Source: an uncultured Mitsuokella sp.
GTDB lineage: Bacteria > Bacillota > Negativicutes > Selenomonadales > Selenomonadaceae
Assembly: GCA_900770895.1 (NCBI GenBank)
Contig: CAAGMF010000111.1
Coordinates: 1-21,083 of the forward strand
DNA length: 21,083 nucleotides
Direction of reading: 5' to 3'
Positions 1 through 7,731 of the stretch are shown here, in pieces; position 1 is the stretch's first letter, and each line of letters starts with the position of its first letter. The notes below the pieces were generated by a model. The model was not told the origin of the DNA. It saw nothing but the letters and a program-made list of their open reading frames with translations, and did not search any database. A program made the translations under genes and the position numbers.

Positions 1-402
1 TATCATCCGCAGCAGGTGCAGGATTTCATCCCGACGCCGGGCACGCTCTCGACCTGCATGTACTACACGGGGCTGAATCCGCTGACGGGCGAGAAAGTCT
101 ATACGGCCAAGTCCTACATGGAGAAAAAGATGCAGCGGGCGCTCATGCAGTACTGGTTGCCGGCCAACCGGCCGCTGGTCGAGAAGGCTTTGCACATCGC
201 CCATCGCACCGACCTCATCGGCTGGGGGCCGAAATGCCTGTTGCATCCGCAGAAGCATGGTGCCGGCAGCCCGCATGGACGGGAACGGCGGTCGGATCCG
301 GCGCAGGGGGCAGTCCGCAGGCATGCCAGCTCGCGGTCCGGACGGCCACAGACGAAGCGGAAAGCAGACAGCAACCACAGAAAGGTAAGAAAGAATAGAT
401 GA
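1..402 (+). CDS. ygiQ: YgiQ family radical SAM protein, C-terminal end (5' partial)
   Basis: The reading frame is open from base 1 and ends in TGA at 400-402, giving the last 133 residues of a larger protein. The stretch HPQQVQDFIPTPGTLSTCMY near the start, followed by YYTGLNPLTGEKVY, is characteristic of the C-terminal region of YgiQ (UPF0313) radical SAM proteins. Known members carry a CxxxCxxC iron-sulfur motif upstream, which lies outside this window. The final 50 or so residues are rich in Arg, Lys and His and look disordered, a variable basic tail as seen in other members. The biochemical role of YgiQ is not established. The stop overlaps the nrdR start by four bases (ATGA), so the two genes are very probably co-transcribed and translationally coupled. 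Confidence 0.85.
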   Translation, partial: YHPQQVQDFIPTPGTLSTCMYYTGLNPLTGEKVYTAKSYMEKKMQRALMQYWLPANRPLVEKALHIAHRTDLIGWGPKCLLHPQKHGAGSPHGRERRSDPAQGAVRRHASSRSGRPQTKRKADSNHRKVRKNR

Positions 403-887
403 AATGTCCTTATTGCAATGCCTATGGCAGCCGCGTCATCGACTCGCGCGCGGCAGATGATGGCGCGGCCATACGCCGCCGCCGCGAGTGCACGACGTGC
501 GGCAAGCGCTTCACGACGTACGAGGTGCTGGAGCGCCAGCCGCTCATGGTCGTGAAGCGCGACGGCCGTCGCGAGGTTTTCAAGCGTGAGAAGATACTGA
601 ACGGCATCATCCGTTCCTGCGACAAGCGCAATATATCGCTCGAGCGGATCAACAATCTCGTCAACGATATCGAGCGGGATGTGCGCAATACCATGGAGCA
701 GGAGATCACCTCGGAGCAGATCGGCAATATGGTGATGGACCGGCTCAAGGACTTCGATGATGTGGCCTATATCCGCTTCGCTTCGGTATACCGCAAGTTT
801 GCCGATATCAGCAGCTTCCTGAAGGAGCTCGAGGAGCTCCAGGCCAGCAAGGACGGTCTGAAGAAAAAGAAACCGGAGGAAGCTTGA
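399..887 (+). CDS. nrdR: Transcriptional repressor NrdR
   Basis: This 162-residue protein has the full NrdR architecture. An N-terminal zinc ribbon has Cys3 and Cys6 paired with Cys31 and Cys34, followed by an ATP-cone domain from about residue 49 to 139. NrdR senses ATP/dATP and represses ribonucleotide reductase operons by binding NrdR boxes; no nrd gene or NrdR box pair is seen in this window, so its targets lie elsewhere. The length is normal for the family. Start: the ATG overlaps the upstream stop codon and has a purine-rich stretch (AAAGGTAAG) just before it. It ends in TGA immediately followed by the GTG of the next gene. It sits between two radical-SAM genes. Confidence 0.97.
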   Translation: MKCPYCNAYGSRVIDSRAADDGAAIRRRRECTTCGKRFTTYEVLERQPLMVVKRDGRREVFKREKILNGIIRSCDKRNISLERINNLVNDIERDVRNTMEQEITSEQIGNMVMDRLKDFDDVAYIRFASVYRKFADISSFLKELEELQASKDGLKKKKPEEA

Positions 888-2630
888 GTGGACTGGCAGC
901 TGAAAAAAGACCTGCAGGATACGCTGGCCGCAGAAGAGGGATACTATGTGTTCCCGCCCGGGACGCGCGTGCGCTTCGCGCTGGCCTATCCGAATTCGTA
1001 TTACATCGGCATGAGCAATCTCGGCCTGCACGTCATATACGGTCTGCTCAATGAGCGCGGAGATACGGCGTGCGAGCGCTGCTTCCTGCCCGAGCGTCGC
1101 ATGCTCGCGCGCTATGAGCGCACGCATACGCCGCTCATGAGCGTCGAGACCCAGACGCCGCTCTACGATTTCAGCATCATCGGGTTCGTGCTGTCGTTCG
1201 AGATGGATTACTTCCATGTGCTGGACATGCTGGACATGAGCCATATCCCGCTGCGGGCGGCGGACCGCGGCGAGCGGGATGCTCTCGTCATAGCGGGCGG
1301 CCCGTGCGCGACGTTCAATCCGGAGCCGCTGGCCGCTGTGGTCGATGCCTTCATCATCGGTGAGGGCGAGGTCATCATGCCGGCGTTCATGGACGCGTAT
1401 ATAGCCGCGCAGCAGGAGGGTGTGAGCCGCAGCGAGCTGCTGCGCCGCCTGGCCAGTGTGCCGGGCGTCTATGTGCCATCGCTGTACCAGCCGGTCTATC
1501 AGGACGATGAGCTGGGCCGCACGGCGGGCTGCCTGACTGCTATGGAGCCGCTGGCTGGAGCTCCAGCGCAGGTAGCCCGGCAGTGGGTGCACGACCTCGA
1601 CGCCTGGCCAGCTCATACCGTCGTGCGCACGGACAATACGGAGTTCGATTTCTACCTGGTCGAGACGGCGCGCGGCTGCGGGAGGCATTGCCGCTTCTGC
1701 ATGGCGGGCTATTGCTTCCGGCGCCCGCGCAACCGCTCGCTCGCGGTCCTCGAGCAGGAGGTCGCGGCGGCCCGCGACTACGGCAAGCGCATCGGGCTCA
1801 TGGGCGCCGCCATCTCCGATTATCCGCAGATCAATGAGCTGTGCGACTACATCCTCAGCCAGGACCTGTCGATGTCCGTCGCCTCGTTCCGTGCGGACTC
1901 TGTCACGCGGGAGCTCGTGCAGGCGCTGGCCGCGAGTGGGCTCAAGACCATCACGCTGGCGCCGGAGGCCGGCAGTGCCCGGCTGCGCGCGGTCATCAAC
2001 AAGGGCATCGAGGAGCAGCACCTCTTCCAGGCGATGGACCTCGGGCTCGAGGCCGGTATCAGGAATTTCAAGCTTTATATCATGATCGGCCTGCCATTCG
2101 AGGAAATGAGCGACATCGATGGCATCATAGAACTGACGCTGCGGCTGAAGGAATATATGACGGCGCACGGCAGCAAGGGCACGCTGACGCTCAGCGTCAA
2201 TCCGTTCATCCCGAAGCCGTTTACGCCGTTCCAGTGGCTGCCCATGGCGGATCGCCGCTATATCGAGCGCGCCATGAAGAAGCTTGAGCAGGAGCTCCGG
2301 CCGCGTAAGCATGTGATCGTGAATATCGAGTCACCGAAAGAGGCCTATATCCAGGGCGTCATCGCCCGCGGCGACCGCCGCGTGGGCGAGGTACTGCTCC
2401 TCGCGCATGAGCGGGGCGGCAGCAAGGCTTTCCGCCGCGCCATGAAGGAATGTCATCTCGATATGGAGAAGTACCTGTATCGGGAGCGGGCGGCCGACGA
2501 AGTATTCCCCTGGGAGCGGCTCGATATGGGGTTCAGCCGCAGCTATATCTATCATGAGCTGCAGAAGGCGCGGGAACTGCAGCCGACCAAGCCCTGCTTT
2601 GACGGCTGCCACCGCTGCGGCGTCTGCTGA
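888..2630 (+). CDS. B12-binding-domain-type radical SAM protein (TIGR03960-like)
   Basis: A 580-residue protein beginning with GTG directly after the nrdR stop. The radical-SAM cluster motif is CGRHCRFC (Cys264, Cys268, Cys271). About 260 residues precede it, including the segment FVLSFEMDYFHVLDMLDM and a GGPCATFNPEPLA segment typical of the cobalamin-binding-like N-terminal half of TIGR03960 proteins. The last eleven residues form a second cysteine cluster, CFDGCHRCGVC (Cys570, 574, 577, 580), which could hold an auxiliary metal or iron-sulfur centre. In many Firmicutes this protein is next to or fused with a DUF2344 protein (TIGR03936); no such partner is seen here. The substrate is unknown. 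Family assignment is from memory of motif layout; general radical-SAM identity is secure. Confidence 0.85.
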   Translation: MDWQLKKDLQDTLAAEEGYYVFPPGTRVRFALAYPNSYYIGMSNLGLHVIYGLLNERGDTACERCFLPERRMLARYERTHTPLMSVETQTPLYDFSIIGFVLSFEMDYFHVLDMLDMSHIPLRAADRGERDALVIAGGPCATFNPEPLAAVVDAFIIGEGEVIMPAFMDAYIAAQQEGVSRSELLRRLASVPGVYVPSLYQPVYQDDELGRTAGCLTAMEPLAGAPAQVARQWVHDLDAWPAHTVVRTDNTEFDFYLVETARGCGRHCRFCMAGYCFRRPRNRSLAVLEQEVAAARDYGKRIGLMGAAISDYPQINELCDYILSQDLSMSVASFRADSVTRELVQALAASGLKTITLAPEAGSARLRAVINKGIEEQHLFQAMDLGLEAGIRNFKLYIMIGLPFEEMSDIDGIIELTLRLKEYMTAHGSKGTLTLSVNPFIPKPFTPFQWLPMADRRYIERAMKKLEQELRPRKHVIVNIESPKEAYIQGVIARGDRRVGEVLLLAHERGGSKAFRRAMKECHLDMEKYLYRERAADEVFPWERLDMGFSRSYIYHELQKARELQPTKPCFDGCHRCGVC

Positions 2631-2653
2631 GCTGGACGTTTTTTTTGAGATAC

Positions 2654-2660
2654 AGTGAGG
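2654..2660 (+). promoter_or_regulatory. Ribosome binding site deciding the pgeF start
   Basis: AGTGAGG lies 8 bases before the ATG at 2669 but only 2 bases before the ATG at 2663. It overlaps the possible coding region of an upstream TTG at 2645. Spacing favours the ATG at 2669. Confidence 0.6.
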
Positions 2661-2668
2661 TAATGGCT

Positions 2669-3511
2669 ATGAGTTATGTACTGGAACACATGGGACAGAA
2701 TATCTGGCGCGGGAAATTCAATACGTTCCCGGACGATGTGGCGATCCACGGCATATCGGCTCGTCTGGGCGGCGTGAGCCAGGCACCGTATGCCTCGCTG
2801 AACATGGGACTGCATGTCGGTGACGATGCAGCAGCGGTGCGCGAGAACCGGCAGCGCTTCCTGGCCATGCTCGGGCTCAAGGCGGCACGTATCTGCACGC
2901 CGGAGCAGGTCCACGGCGATGTGATCGACCGGGTCGGCACGGCCGAGATGGGGCGCGGTGCCCTCGAGTATGCGGATGCCATCAAGGGCTGTGACGCACT
3001 CATAACGAATGAGCCCGGCGTGCCGCTGATGCTGTGCTTTGCCGACTGCACGCCGATACTGTTCGTCGACCCCGTCCATCATGCCGTCGGTATCGCCCAC
3101 GGTGGCTGGAAGGGGACCGTGAGCCGCATCGCGGCGAAGACCGTCCAGCGCCTCGCGGATGAGTTCGGGACTCAGCCCGAGGACCTGCTGGTCGGCGTCG
3201 GGCCTTCCATAGGTCCGGAGTGTTTCGAGGTCGGCGAGGAGGTCGCGGATGCGTTCCGCGATACGTTCGGCGCGTACGAGCAGGTCATCATCTCCTATGG
3301 CGACGACCTGCCCGATGGCGAGCGTCCGCGCCCGCATGTGAATCTCTGGGAGGCAAATCGCGTCCAGCTGATCGAGGCCGGAGTCCCGGCCGCCAATATT
3401 GACGTGGCCGGTGTATGCACCTGCTGCCAGAACAAATGGTATTTTTCCTATCGCGCGGAGCAGGGGCGGACCGGACGTCTCGCGGCGGTCATCGCATTGC
3501 AGGAATATTGA
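2669..3511 (+). CDS. pgeF: Peptidoglycan editing factor PgeF / multicopper polyphenol oxidase-like (YfiH, LACC1 family)
   Basis: This 280-residue protein carries the three metal-binding signatures of the YfiH/PgeF (DUF152) family: EQVHG with His82, ADCTPILF with Cys127, and IAHGGWKG with His144. Family members have been reported as zinc-dependent purine nucleoside phosphorylase/adenosine deaminase-type enzymes (human LACC1 relatives), and E. coli YfiH as an editor of misincorporated amino acids in peptidoglycan precursors. It corresponds to B. subtilis ylmD and heads the ylm cluster, 26 bases before yggS. The start is taken at the ATG at 2669 on ribosome-binding-site spacing; 2663 or TTG 2645 would add two or eight residues. 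A run of eight T (2639-2646) precedes the gene but no convincing terminator hairpin is attached to it. Confidence 0.93.
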   Translation: MSYVLEHMGQNIWRGKFNTFPDDVAIHGISARLGGVSQAPYASLNMGLHVGDDAAAVRENRQRFLAMLGLKAARICTPEQVHGDVIDRVGTAEMGRGALEYADAIKGCDALITNEPGVPLMLCFADCTPILFVDPVHHAVGIAHGGWKGTVSRIAAKTVQRLADEFGTQPEDLLVGVGPSIGPECFEVGEEVADAFRDTFGAYEQVIISYGDDLPDGERPRPHVNLWEANRVQLIEAGVPAANIDVAGVCTCCQNKWYFSYRAEQGRTGRLAAVIALQEY

Positions 3512-3536
3512 GCTTTTTACTGGGGGCTGACATGAT

Positions 3537-4232
3537 ATGATAGCGGAGAAATTACATGAAGTAGAAGCAAAGATCGCAGCTGCGCGCGAGCGTCGCACGA
3601 CGGTGCCGAAGGAGGATGGCGTGCTGCTCGTGGCCGTGACGAAGAACCATGACGTCGCGGCTATGCGCGAGGCCATTGATGCCGGCGCCACGGACATCGG
3701 CGAGAACCGCATCCAGGAGGCCCGTGACAAATACGACAAGCTCGACCGCGATGTAACCTGGCATCTCATCGGTCATCTGCAGGTGAACAAGGCCAAATAT
3801 GCGGTCCGGTATTTCTCGCTGATTCACTCGGTCGATACGGAGCATCTGGCCCGTGCCCTCGACAAGGAGGCTGCCAAGCTGGACAAGGTTCAGGATGTGC
3901 TCATCCAGGTCAATCTGGCGAAGGAAGACTCGAAATCGGGCGTCTACGAGGAGGATCTGCCGGAGCTCGTCCGTCTCGTCGATGAGGATTTGCCGCATCT
4001 GCACCTCGTCGGCCTCATGTGCATTGCACCGAACTATGATGATGTCGAGCAGTGCCGGCCGCTCTTCCACCGCATGTATGAAATTTATCAATCATTAAAG
4101 GAAAAAACGCTCAAAACGTCGAATATTAAATATTTATCGATGGGAATGACGCACGACTACGAGATTGCCGTCGAGGAGGGAGCGAATATCGTCCGCGTGG
4201 GAACGGCGATATTCGGACCACGACAGTACTGA
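3537..4232 (+). CDS. yggS: Pyridoxal-phosphate homeostasis protein (YggS/PLPBP family)
   Basis: A 231-residue single-domain PLP-binding protein with the fold of the N-terminal alanine racemase barrel. The PLP lysine is Lys36 in LLVAVTKNH. ENRIQEARDK, WHLIGHLQVNK and the C-terminal SMGMTHDYEIAVEEGA and VRVGTAIFG segments are all family hallmarks. Known role: cytosolic PLP carrier that affects B6 and amino-acid homeostasis (B. subtilis ylmE). A GGGGG ribosome binding site lies 10 bases before the ATG. Unusually, the coding stretch 4081-4140 has only 14 G or C in 60 bases while the rest of the gene is GC-rich, and it sits shortly before sepF (see findings). Confidence 0.96.
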   Translation: MIAEKLHEVEAKIAAARERRTTVPKEDGVLLVAVTKNHDVAAMREAIDAGATDIGENRIQEARDKYDKLDRDVTWHLIGHLQVNKAKYAVRYFSLIHSVDTEHLARALDKEAAKLDKVQDVLIQVNLAKEDSKSGVYEEDLPELVRLVDEDLPHLHLVGLMCIAPNYDDVEQCRPLFHRMYEIYQSLKEKTLKTSNIKYLSMGMTHDYEIAVEEGANIVRVGTAIFGPRQY

Positions 4233-4246
4233 TCGGAGGAATAGAT

Positions 4247-4780
4247 ATGAGCGTTTTTGACAAGCTGAGCGGCAAGCTCGGAATCGGCAGTGAGAATCCA
4301 GACAGCGGGAAAACGGACCGGGAACAGGTCTATGATGATAAATATGAGTCGGAAGAAGAACTGCCGGATGATGAGATCGACGATGATGATTATATTGGCG
4401 ACGAGGAAAGTGAGGACTCGGATATGAGGGACAGAGAAAGCGACAACGTAGTGGATTTCAACTCTGCTGCGGCTGCCAGGTCGAACTCGGATGCGCCGCA
4501 CATGAAGGTCATGGTCATAGAGCCGAAATCCTTTGACGATGCCCAGCAGGTGGCGAACAATCTGCGCGACAAGCGGCCGGTCGTGATAAATTTCGAGCAT
4601 ACGGATGCAGAGTCGGCCAAGCACATCATCGATTTCATCAGCGGCACGACCTATGCCCTCGATGGCGAGATGCAGAAGGTCGGGCACAACGTATTCCTGT
4701 GCACGCCGAGCAATGTGAATGTCAGCGTCGTCAAGGATGAGAAGGGCGCTTCCAGCGAGATGCCCTGGCTGAAACACTGA
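4247..4780 (+). CDS. sepF: Cell division protein SepF
   Basis: A 177-residue protein. Residues 1-10 form a short potentially amphipathic N-terminal segment (MSVFDKLSGK), which in SepF anchors the FtsZ ring to the membrane. Next comes a long, strongly acidic linker rich in Asp and Glu (about residues 25-65). The C-terminal SepF domain (about 85-165) contains VMVIEPKSFDDAQQVANNL, RPVVINFEH and the FISGTTYALDG segment. The acidic linker is longer than in many homologues. A GGAGGAA-type ribosome binding site precedes the ATG. It lies 14 bases after yggS, as in the ylmE-ylmF order of other Firmicutes. Confidence 0.95.
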   Translation: MSVFDKLSGKLGIGSENPDSGKTDREQVYDDKYESEEELPDDEIDDDDYIGDEESEDSDMRDRESDNVVDFNSAAAARSNSDAPHMKVMVIEPKSFDDAQQVANNLRDKRPVVINFEHTDAESAKHIIDFISGTTYALDGEMQKVGHNVFLCTPSNVNVSVVKDEKGASSEMPWLKH

Positions 4781-4825
4781 TAAGGCCGAACATGTTTTTT
4801 CTGATTTCCTGAGGGGGATTTCCTA

Positions 4826-5650
4826 GTGGCAAAGTATGACGATCTGAAAGTCGGATTCATAGGTGGCGGCGCCATGGGCGGCGCTATCGTAGCAGGCATC
4901 ACCGCGGCCGGCATCGTGGCACCGGAGCATGTCTACGTATCGGACCACAAGCAGGCGCGCTGCGACGAGCTGCATGAGAAATACGGCGTCGTGGCGACTG
5001 TAGGCGCCGAGGGATTCGCGGGCAGCGTGGATGTGCTGTTCATCGCCGTGAAGCCGCAGGTAGCGGATGATGCGATTGACGAGATAAAGAAGCTCGTGCG
5101 CAAGGAGACCCTGATCATCTCCATCGTGGCCGGCTTGAAGCTCAATGCCCTGCGCGAGGCGTTCGATTATCAGAACAACCCCTACGTGCGCGTCATGCCG
5201 AACACGCCGCTCGCTGTCGGCGAGGGCATGTCAGCCTTTGCCTGCGGGGAGCACGTGAAAGAGAAGGAGCGTGCCATCGTCAGCAGCCTCCTCTCGTCCG
5301 CTGGTCGGGCTGTCGAGGTGAAGGAGTCGCTGCTCGATGCTGTGACGGGGCTGTCGGGCAGCGGTCCGGCCTATGTGTTCCTCATGATCGATGCGCTGGC
5401 CGACGGCGGTGTAGCCGCCGGGCTGAAGCGCGCCGATGCCATCGAGCTGGCCGCCCAGACCGTGCTCGGCTCTGCCCGTATGGTGCTCGAGAGCGGGCAG
5501 CATCCGGACGTCCTGCGCGATCAGGTGACGAGCCCGGCCGGCACGACGATCGCCGGTGTGCGCGTGCTCGAGCAGCATGGCTTCCGCGGTGCGCTCATCG
5601 ATGCCGTACTGGCGGCTACAGAGAAATCCAGAGAATTGGGGAAAAAGTAA
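4826..5650 (+). CDS. proC: Pyrroline-5-carboxylate reductase ProC
   Basis: A 274-residue protein of the P5C reductase family, which makes proline from pyrroline-5-carboxylate with NAD(P)H. The N-terminal Rossmann motif is GFIGGGAMGGAI (about residues 9-20), followed by IAVKPQ, VRVMPNTPLAVGEG and the C-terminal dimerisation segment TGLSGSGPAYVFL with DQVTSPAGTTIAG. The start is GTG with a strong GAGGGGGA ribosome binding site 7-8 bases upstream. It occupies the position between sepF and ylmH where B. subtilis has ylmG (yggT). Its stop codon shares one base with the ylmH start (TAATG), so the two are translationally coupled. Confidence 0.97.
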   Translation: MAKYDDLKVGFIGGGAMGGAIVAGITAAGIVAPEHVYVSDHKQARCDELHEKYGVVATVGAEGFAGSVDVLFIAVKPQVADDAIDEIKKLVRKETLIISIVAGLKLNALREAFDYQNNPYVRVMPNTPLAVGEGMSAFACGEHVKEKERAIVSSLLSSAGRAVEVKESLLDAVTGLSGSGPAYVFLMIDALADGGVAAGLKRADAIELAAQTVLGSARMVLESGQHPDVLRDQVTSPAGTTIAGVRVLEQHGFRGALIDAVLAATEKSRELGKK

Positions 5651-6444
5651 TGCCAAGCGAAGCAAAAGAAAAACTCATACGATTCTACAGAGGCACGGAG
5701 GGCGAGGAAATCGTCATGAAGCTCGTCGACCAGGCCGAGGCGGTGCAGCGCAGCCAGAAATTCCGTCTGTCGGGCTTCCTTGACCCGTTCGGTCAGGAGA
5801 TTGCCGAGACCGTGGCCGCGAATTATCCGGGACTGCGCGTCGATTTCAATGGCGGCTATCCGGGCGCGGAGCGGGCCCGGGCCATGCTCATCCACAGCGA
5901 GTTCCCCGGCACGCCGTCCGGATTCGATATCGACTGCATCGAGGCTCACTGGCCGGGGCAGTTCGCCCGCCTGAGCCATCGCGATGTACTGGGCGCCCTG
6001 ATGGCGCTCGGTATCGAGCGTGACCGGCTCGGCGATCTGCTCGTGGCGCCGGACTCGGTGAAGATCATCTGCGACAGCAAGATGGCCGATTATTTCCTCA
6101 CGAACCTCACGAAGATTGGCTCGGTCGGCGTCGAATGCAGCCGGTCCGACCTCAGCACCATCTCGCCGCGCGAGGAGCGCTGCAAGGAGATCCGGGCGAC
6201 GGTAGCCTCGCTGCGCATCGACTCCATCGCCGCCTCGGGATTCGGCTTTTCGCGTAGCCGTGCCGCACAGGACATAGCCGCTGACCGCATGCGCCTGAAC
6301 TGGCAGCCAGTGAAGAACGCCGCTCAGACGGTGAAGGCCGGTGATATCATATCCATGCGCGGGCGCGGGCGGCTCGAGGTCGCCGAGGTGCGCGGCCAGA
6401 CGAAGAAAGGGCGCACGGCTGTATTGCTGAAGAGATACCTTTGA
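5650..6444 (+). CDS. ylmH: S4-domain RNA-binding protein YlmH
   Basis: A 264-residue protein. The N-terminal half (about 1-160) has the YlmH/photosystem II S4 family segments FLDPFGQEIAE and GALMALGIERDRLGDLLV. The C-terminal S4 domain (about 180-245) contains LRIDSIAASGFGFSRSRAAQ, with VKAGDIISMRGRGRLEV completing the RNA-binding surface. YlmH homologues act in ribosome rescue or quality control and in cell-division clusters of Gram-positive lineages. The start ATG overlaps the proC stop by one base, with GGGG 8 bases upstream. The following gap to divIVA is 34 bases. Confidence 0.95.
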   Translation: MPSEAKEKLIRFYRGTEGEEIVMKLVDQAEAVQRSQKFRLSGFLDPFGQEIAETVAANYPGLRVDFNGGYPGAERARAMLIHSEFPGTPSGFDIDCIEAHWPGQFARLSHRDVLGALMALGIERDRLGDLLVAPDSVKIICDSKMADYFLTNLTKIGSVGVECSRSDLSTISPREERCKEIRATVASLRIDSIAASGFGFSRSRAAQDIAADRMRLNWQPVKNAAQTVKAGDIISMRGRGRLEVAEVRGQTKKGRTAVLLKRYL

Positions 6445-6478
6445 TTTCTATATACGATGATAGGCAGGGATTGTTGAC

Positions 6479-7237
6479 GTGTTGACGGCAAATGACATAC
6501 ATAACAAAGAATTCAAGCGCAGTTTCCGCGGATATGATGAGGATGAGATCGATGAGTTCCTCGATGAGGTCGTGAACGATTTTGACTTGCTATCGCGGGA
6601 GAATGTCTCGCTGAAGGCTGACCTCGCCCGGGCGGAAAAGACGAATGAGGAGTATAAGCAGCTCAAGGACGATATCAACAACACGCTGCTGATGGCCCAG
6701 AAAACCGCCGCTGACCAGATGGCAGCAGCGAAGCAGGCTGCGAACGAACAGCGCGAGAACACTGCCAAGGAGTGCCAGAACATGAAGCGCGAGGCCGAGA
6801 TCGCCGCGCGCAAGACTGTGAACGATGCCCAGGCCGAGGGCGAGCGCATACTGAATGATGCCCGTGCCAAGGCTCAGGCCGTCATCGCTGAGTATGACCG
6901 GCTCGTGCGCAGCAAGAACCGCTACCTGCGCCATATCAAGCAGTCGCTCGAGGCTCAGCTGGCTGTTGTCGACCAGACGCTCAGCGAGGTGCCGGATCCG
7001 GATAAGCAGCCGATCGCCGAGGAGGAGTCAGCTCCGGAGCTCAGCGGGACGCAGGCCGAGGCACTGCAGGATGCGGTAGCCGCGAAAAACGGAGACGATG
7101 CGTCGGCGGACACGAAGGATGCGAAAGCAGATGAGGCCGATCCGTCTGATGGTAAAGACGAGAAAACCTCGCATGGTCAGTGGCAGCCGCATGCCGGAGC
7201 ATCGGCGCAGAACAGACAAGACGTACAGGACAGGTGA
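6479..7237 (+). CDS. divIVA: DivIVA domain-containing cell-division/polarity protein
   Basis: A 252-residue protein. The N-terminal membrane-curvature-sensing domain is seen in NDIHNKEFKRSFRGYDEDEI at residues 4-23, followed by DEFLDEVVNDF and a long Ala/Glu/Lys-rich coiled coil to about residue 165. The C-terminal 60-70 residues are acidic, low-complexity and probably disordered, extending the protein beyond the usual 160-200 residues of short DivIVA proteins. DivIVA marks division sites and poles and recruits division or envelope proteins. The start is GTG at 6479, with a GGGA-type ribosome binding site about 8 bases upstream; a TTG immediately after is less likely. The stop TGA lies inside the GTGA overlap with lspA. 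Confidence 0.93.
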   Translation: MLTANDIHNKEFKRSFRGYDEDEIDEFLDEVVNDFDLLSRENVSLKADLARAEKTNEEYKQLKDDINNTLLMAQKTAADQMAAAKQAANEQRENTAKECQNMKREAEIAARKTVNDAQAEGERILNDARAKAQAVIAEYDRLVRSKNRYLRHIKQSLEAQLAVVDQTLSEVPDPDKQPIAEEESAPELSGTQAEALQDAVAAKNGDDASADTKDAKADEADPSDGKDEKTSHGQWQPHAGASAQNRQDVQDR

Positions 7238-7731
7238 TTCACATAGATATGGCATTTCGTTTATTCGCCGCGATACTGGTCCTCGACCAGGCAGCGAAAT
7301 TATTCATTACGACCAGCATGACTCCGGGTGAGAGCATCCCCGTCATCAACAGCATATTCCATATAACATTCGTGCTGAATCCCGGAGCGGCCTTCGGTCT
7401 GCTGGCCAATCAGCAGTGGATATTCGTCGCCTGCGGTGTCGGGCTGCTGTGGGCGTTCCTGCACTACTACAGCCGTCTGCAGCAGACCGGTCCATTCCTG
7501 CGCTATGGCTGCGTAGCGATGCTGGCCGGTGCCATGGGCAACCTCATCGACCGCATCGAGAGCGGGCTCGTCATCGATTTCCTTGATTTCCGCATCTGGC
7601 CGGTGTTCAATATCGCCGATATCGCCATCGTCGGTGGCGTGCTGAGCATGGTCTATGCCATACTGCGCCAGCCGGGCGCGGTGACGGACCAGAAGCGCAA
7701 TGCCTCGCACAAGAACCAGGGTGGTGAGTGA
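7234..7731 (+). CDS. lspA: Lipoprotein signal peptidase (signal peptidase II)
   Basis: A membrane aspartyl protease that cleaves prolipoprotein signal peptides after lipid modification. From the GTG at 7234 it is 165 residues with four hydrophobic segments. Family boxes are visible: LVLDQAAKLF, VLNPGAAFGLL, GAMGNLIDRIESG, and the catalytic pair Asp115 (in LVIDFLDF) and Asp129 (in FNIADIAI). The start is uncertain: GTG at 7234 overlaps the divIVA stop and would be translationally coupled, while ATG at 7249 (160 residues) is also acceptable, with AGGTGA 11 bases before it. The gene overlaps rluD by four bases, an lspA-rluD pairing common in many bacteria. Confidence 0.95.
   Translation: MIHIDMAFRLFAAILVLDQAAKLFITTSMTPGESIPVINSIFHITFVLNPGAAFGLLANQQWIFVACGVGLLWAFLHYYSRLQQTGPFLRYGCVAMLAGAMGNLIDRIESGLVIDFLDFRIWPVFNIADIAIVGGVLSMVYAILRQPGAVTDQKRNASHKNQGGE

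Noticed and set aside
114..2312. Long minus-strand open frame of 732 codons
   Set aside because: It lies entirely opposite ygiQ, nrdR and the radical SAM gene, has low-complexity His/Arg/Ala-rich translation and no recognisable domain; an effect of GC-rich codon use.
2639..2646. Run of eight T before pgeF as a terminator
   Set aside because: No convincing GC-rich inverted repeat precedes it, and the gene belongs to the same cluster.
2552..3769. Minus-strand open frame of 405 codons opposite pgeF
   Set aside because: Antisense to three well-supported genes, with no family motif.
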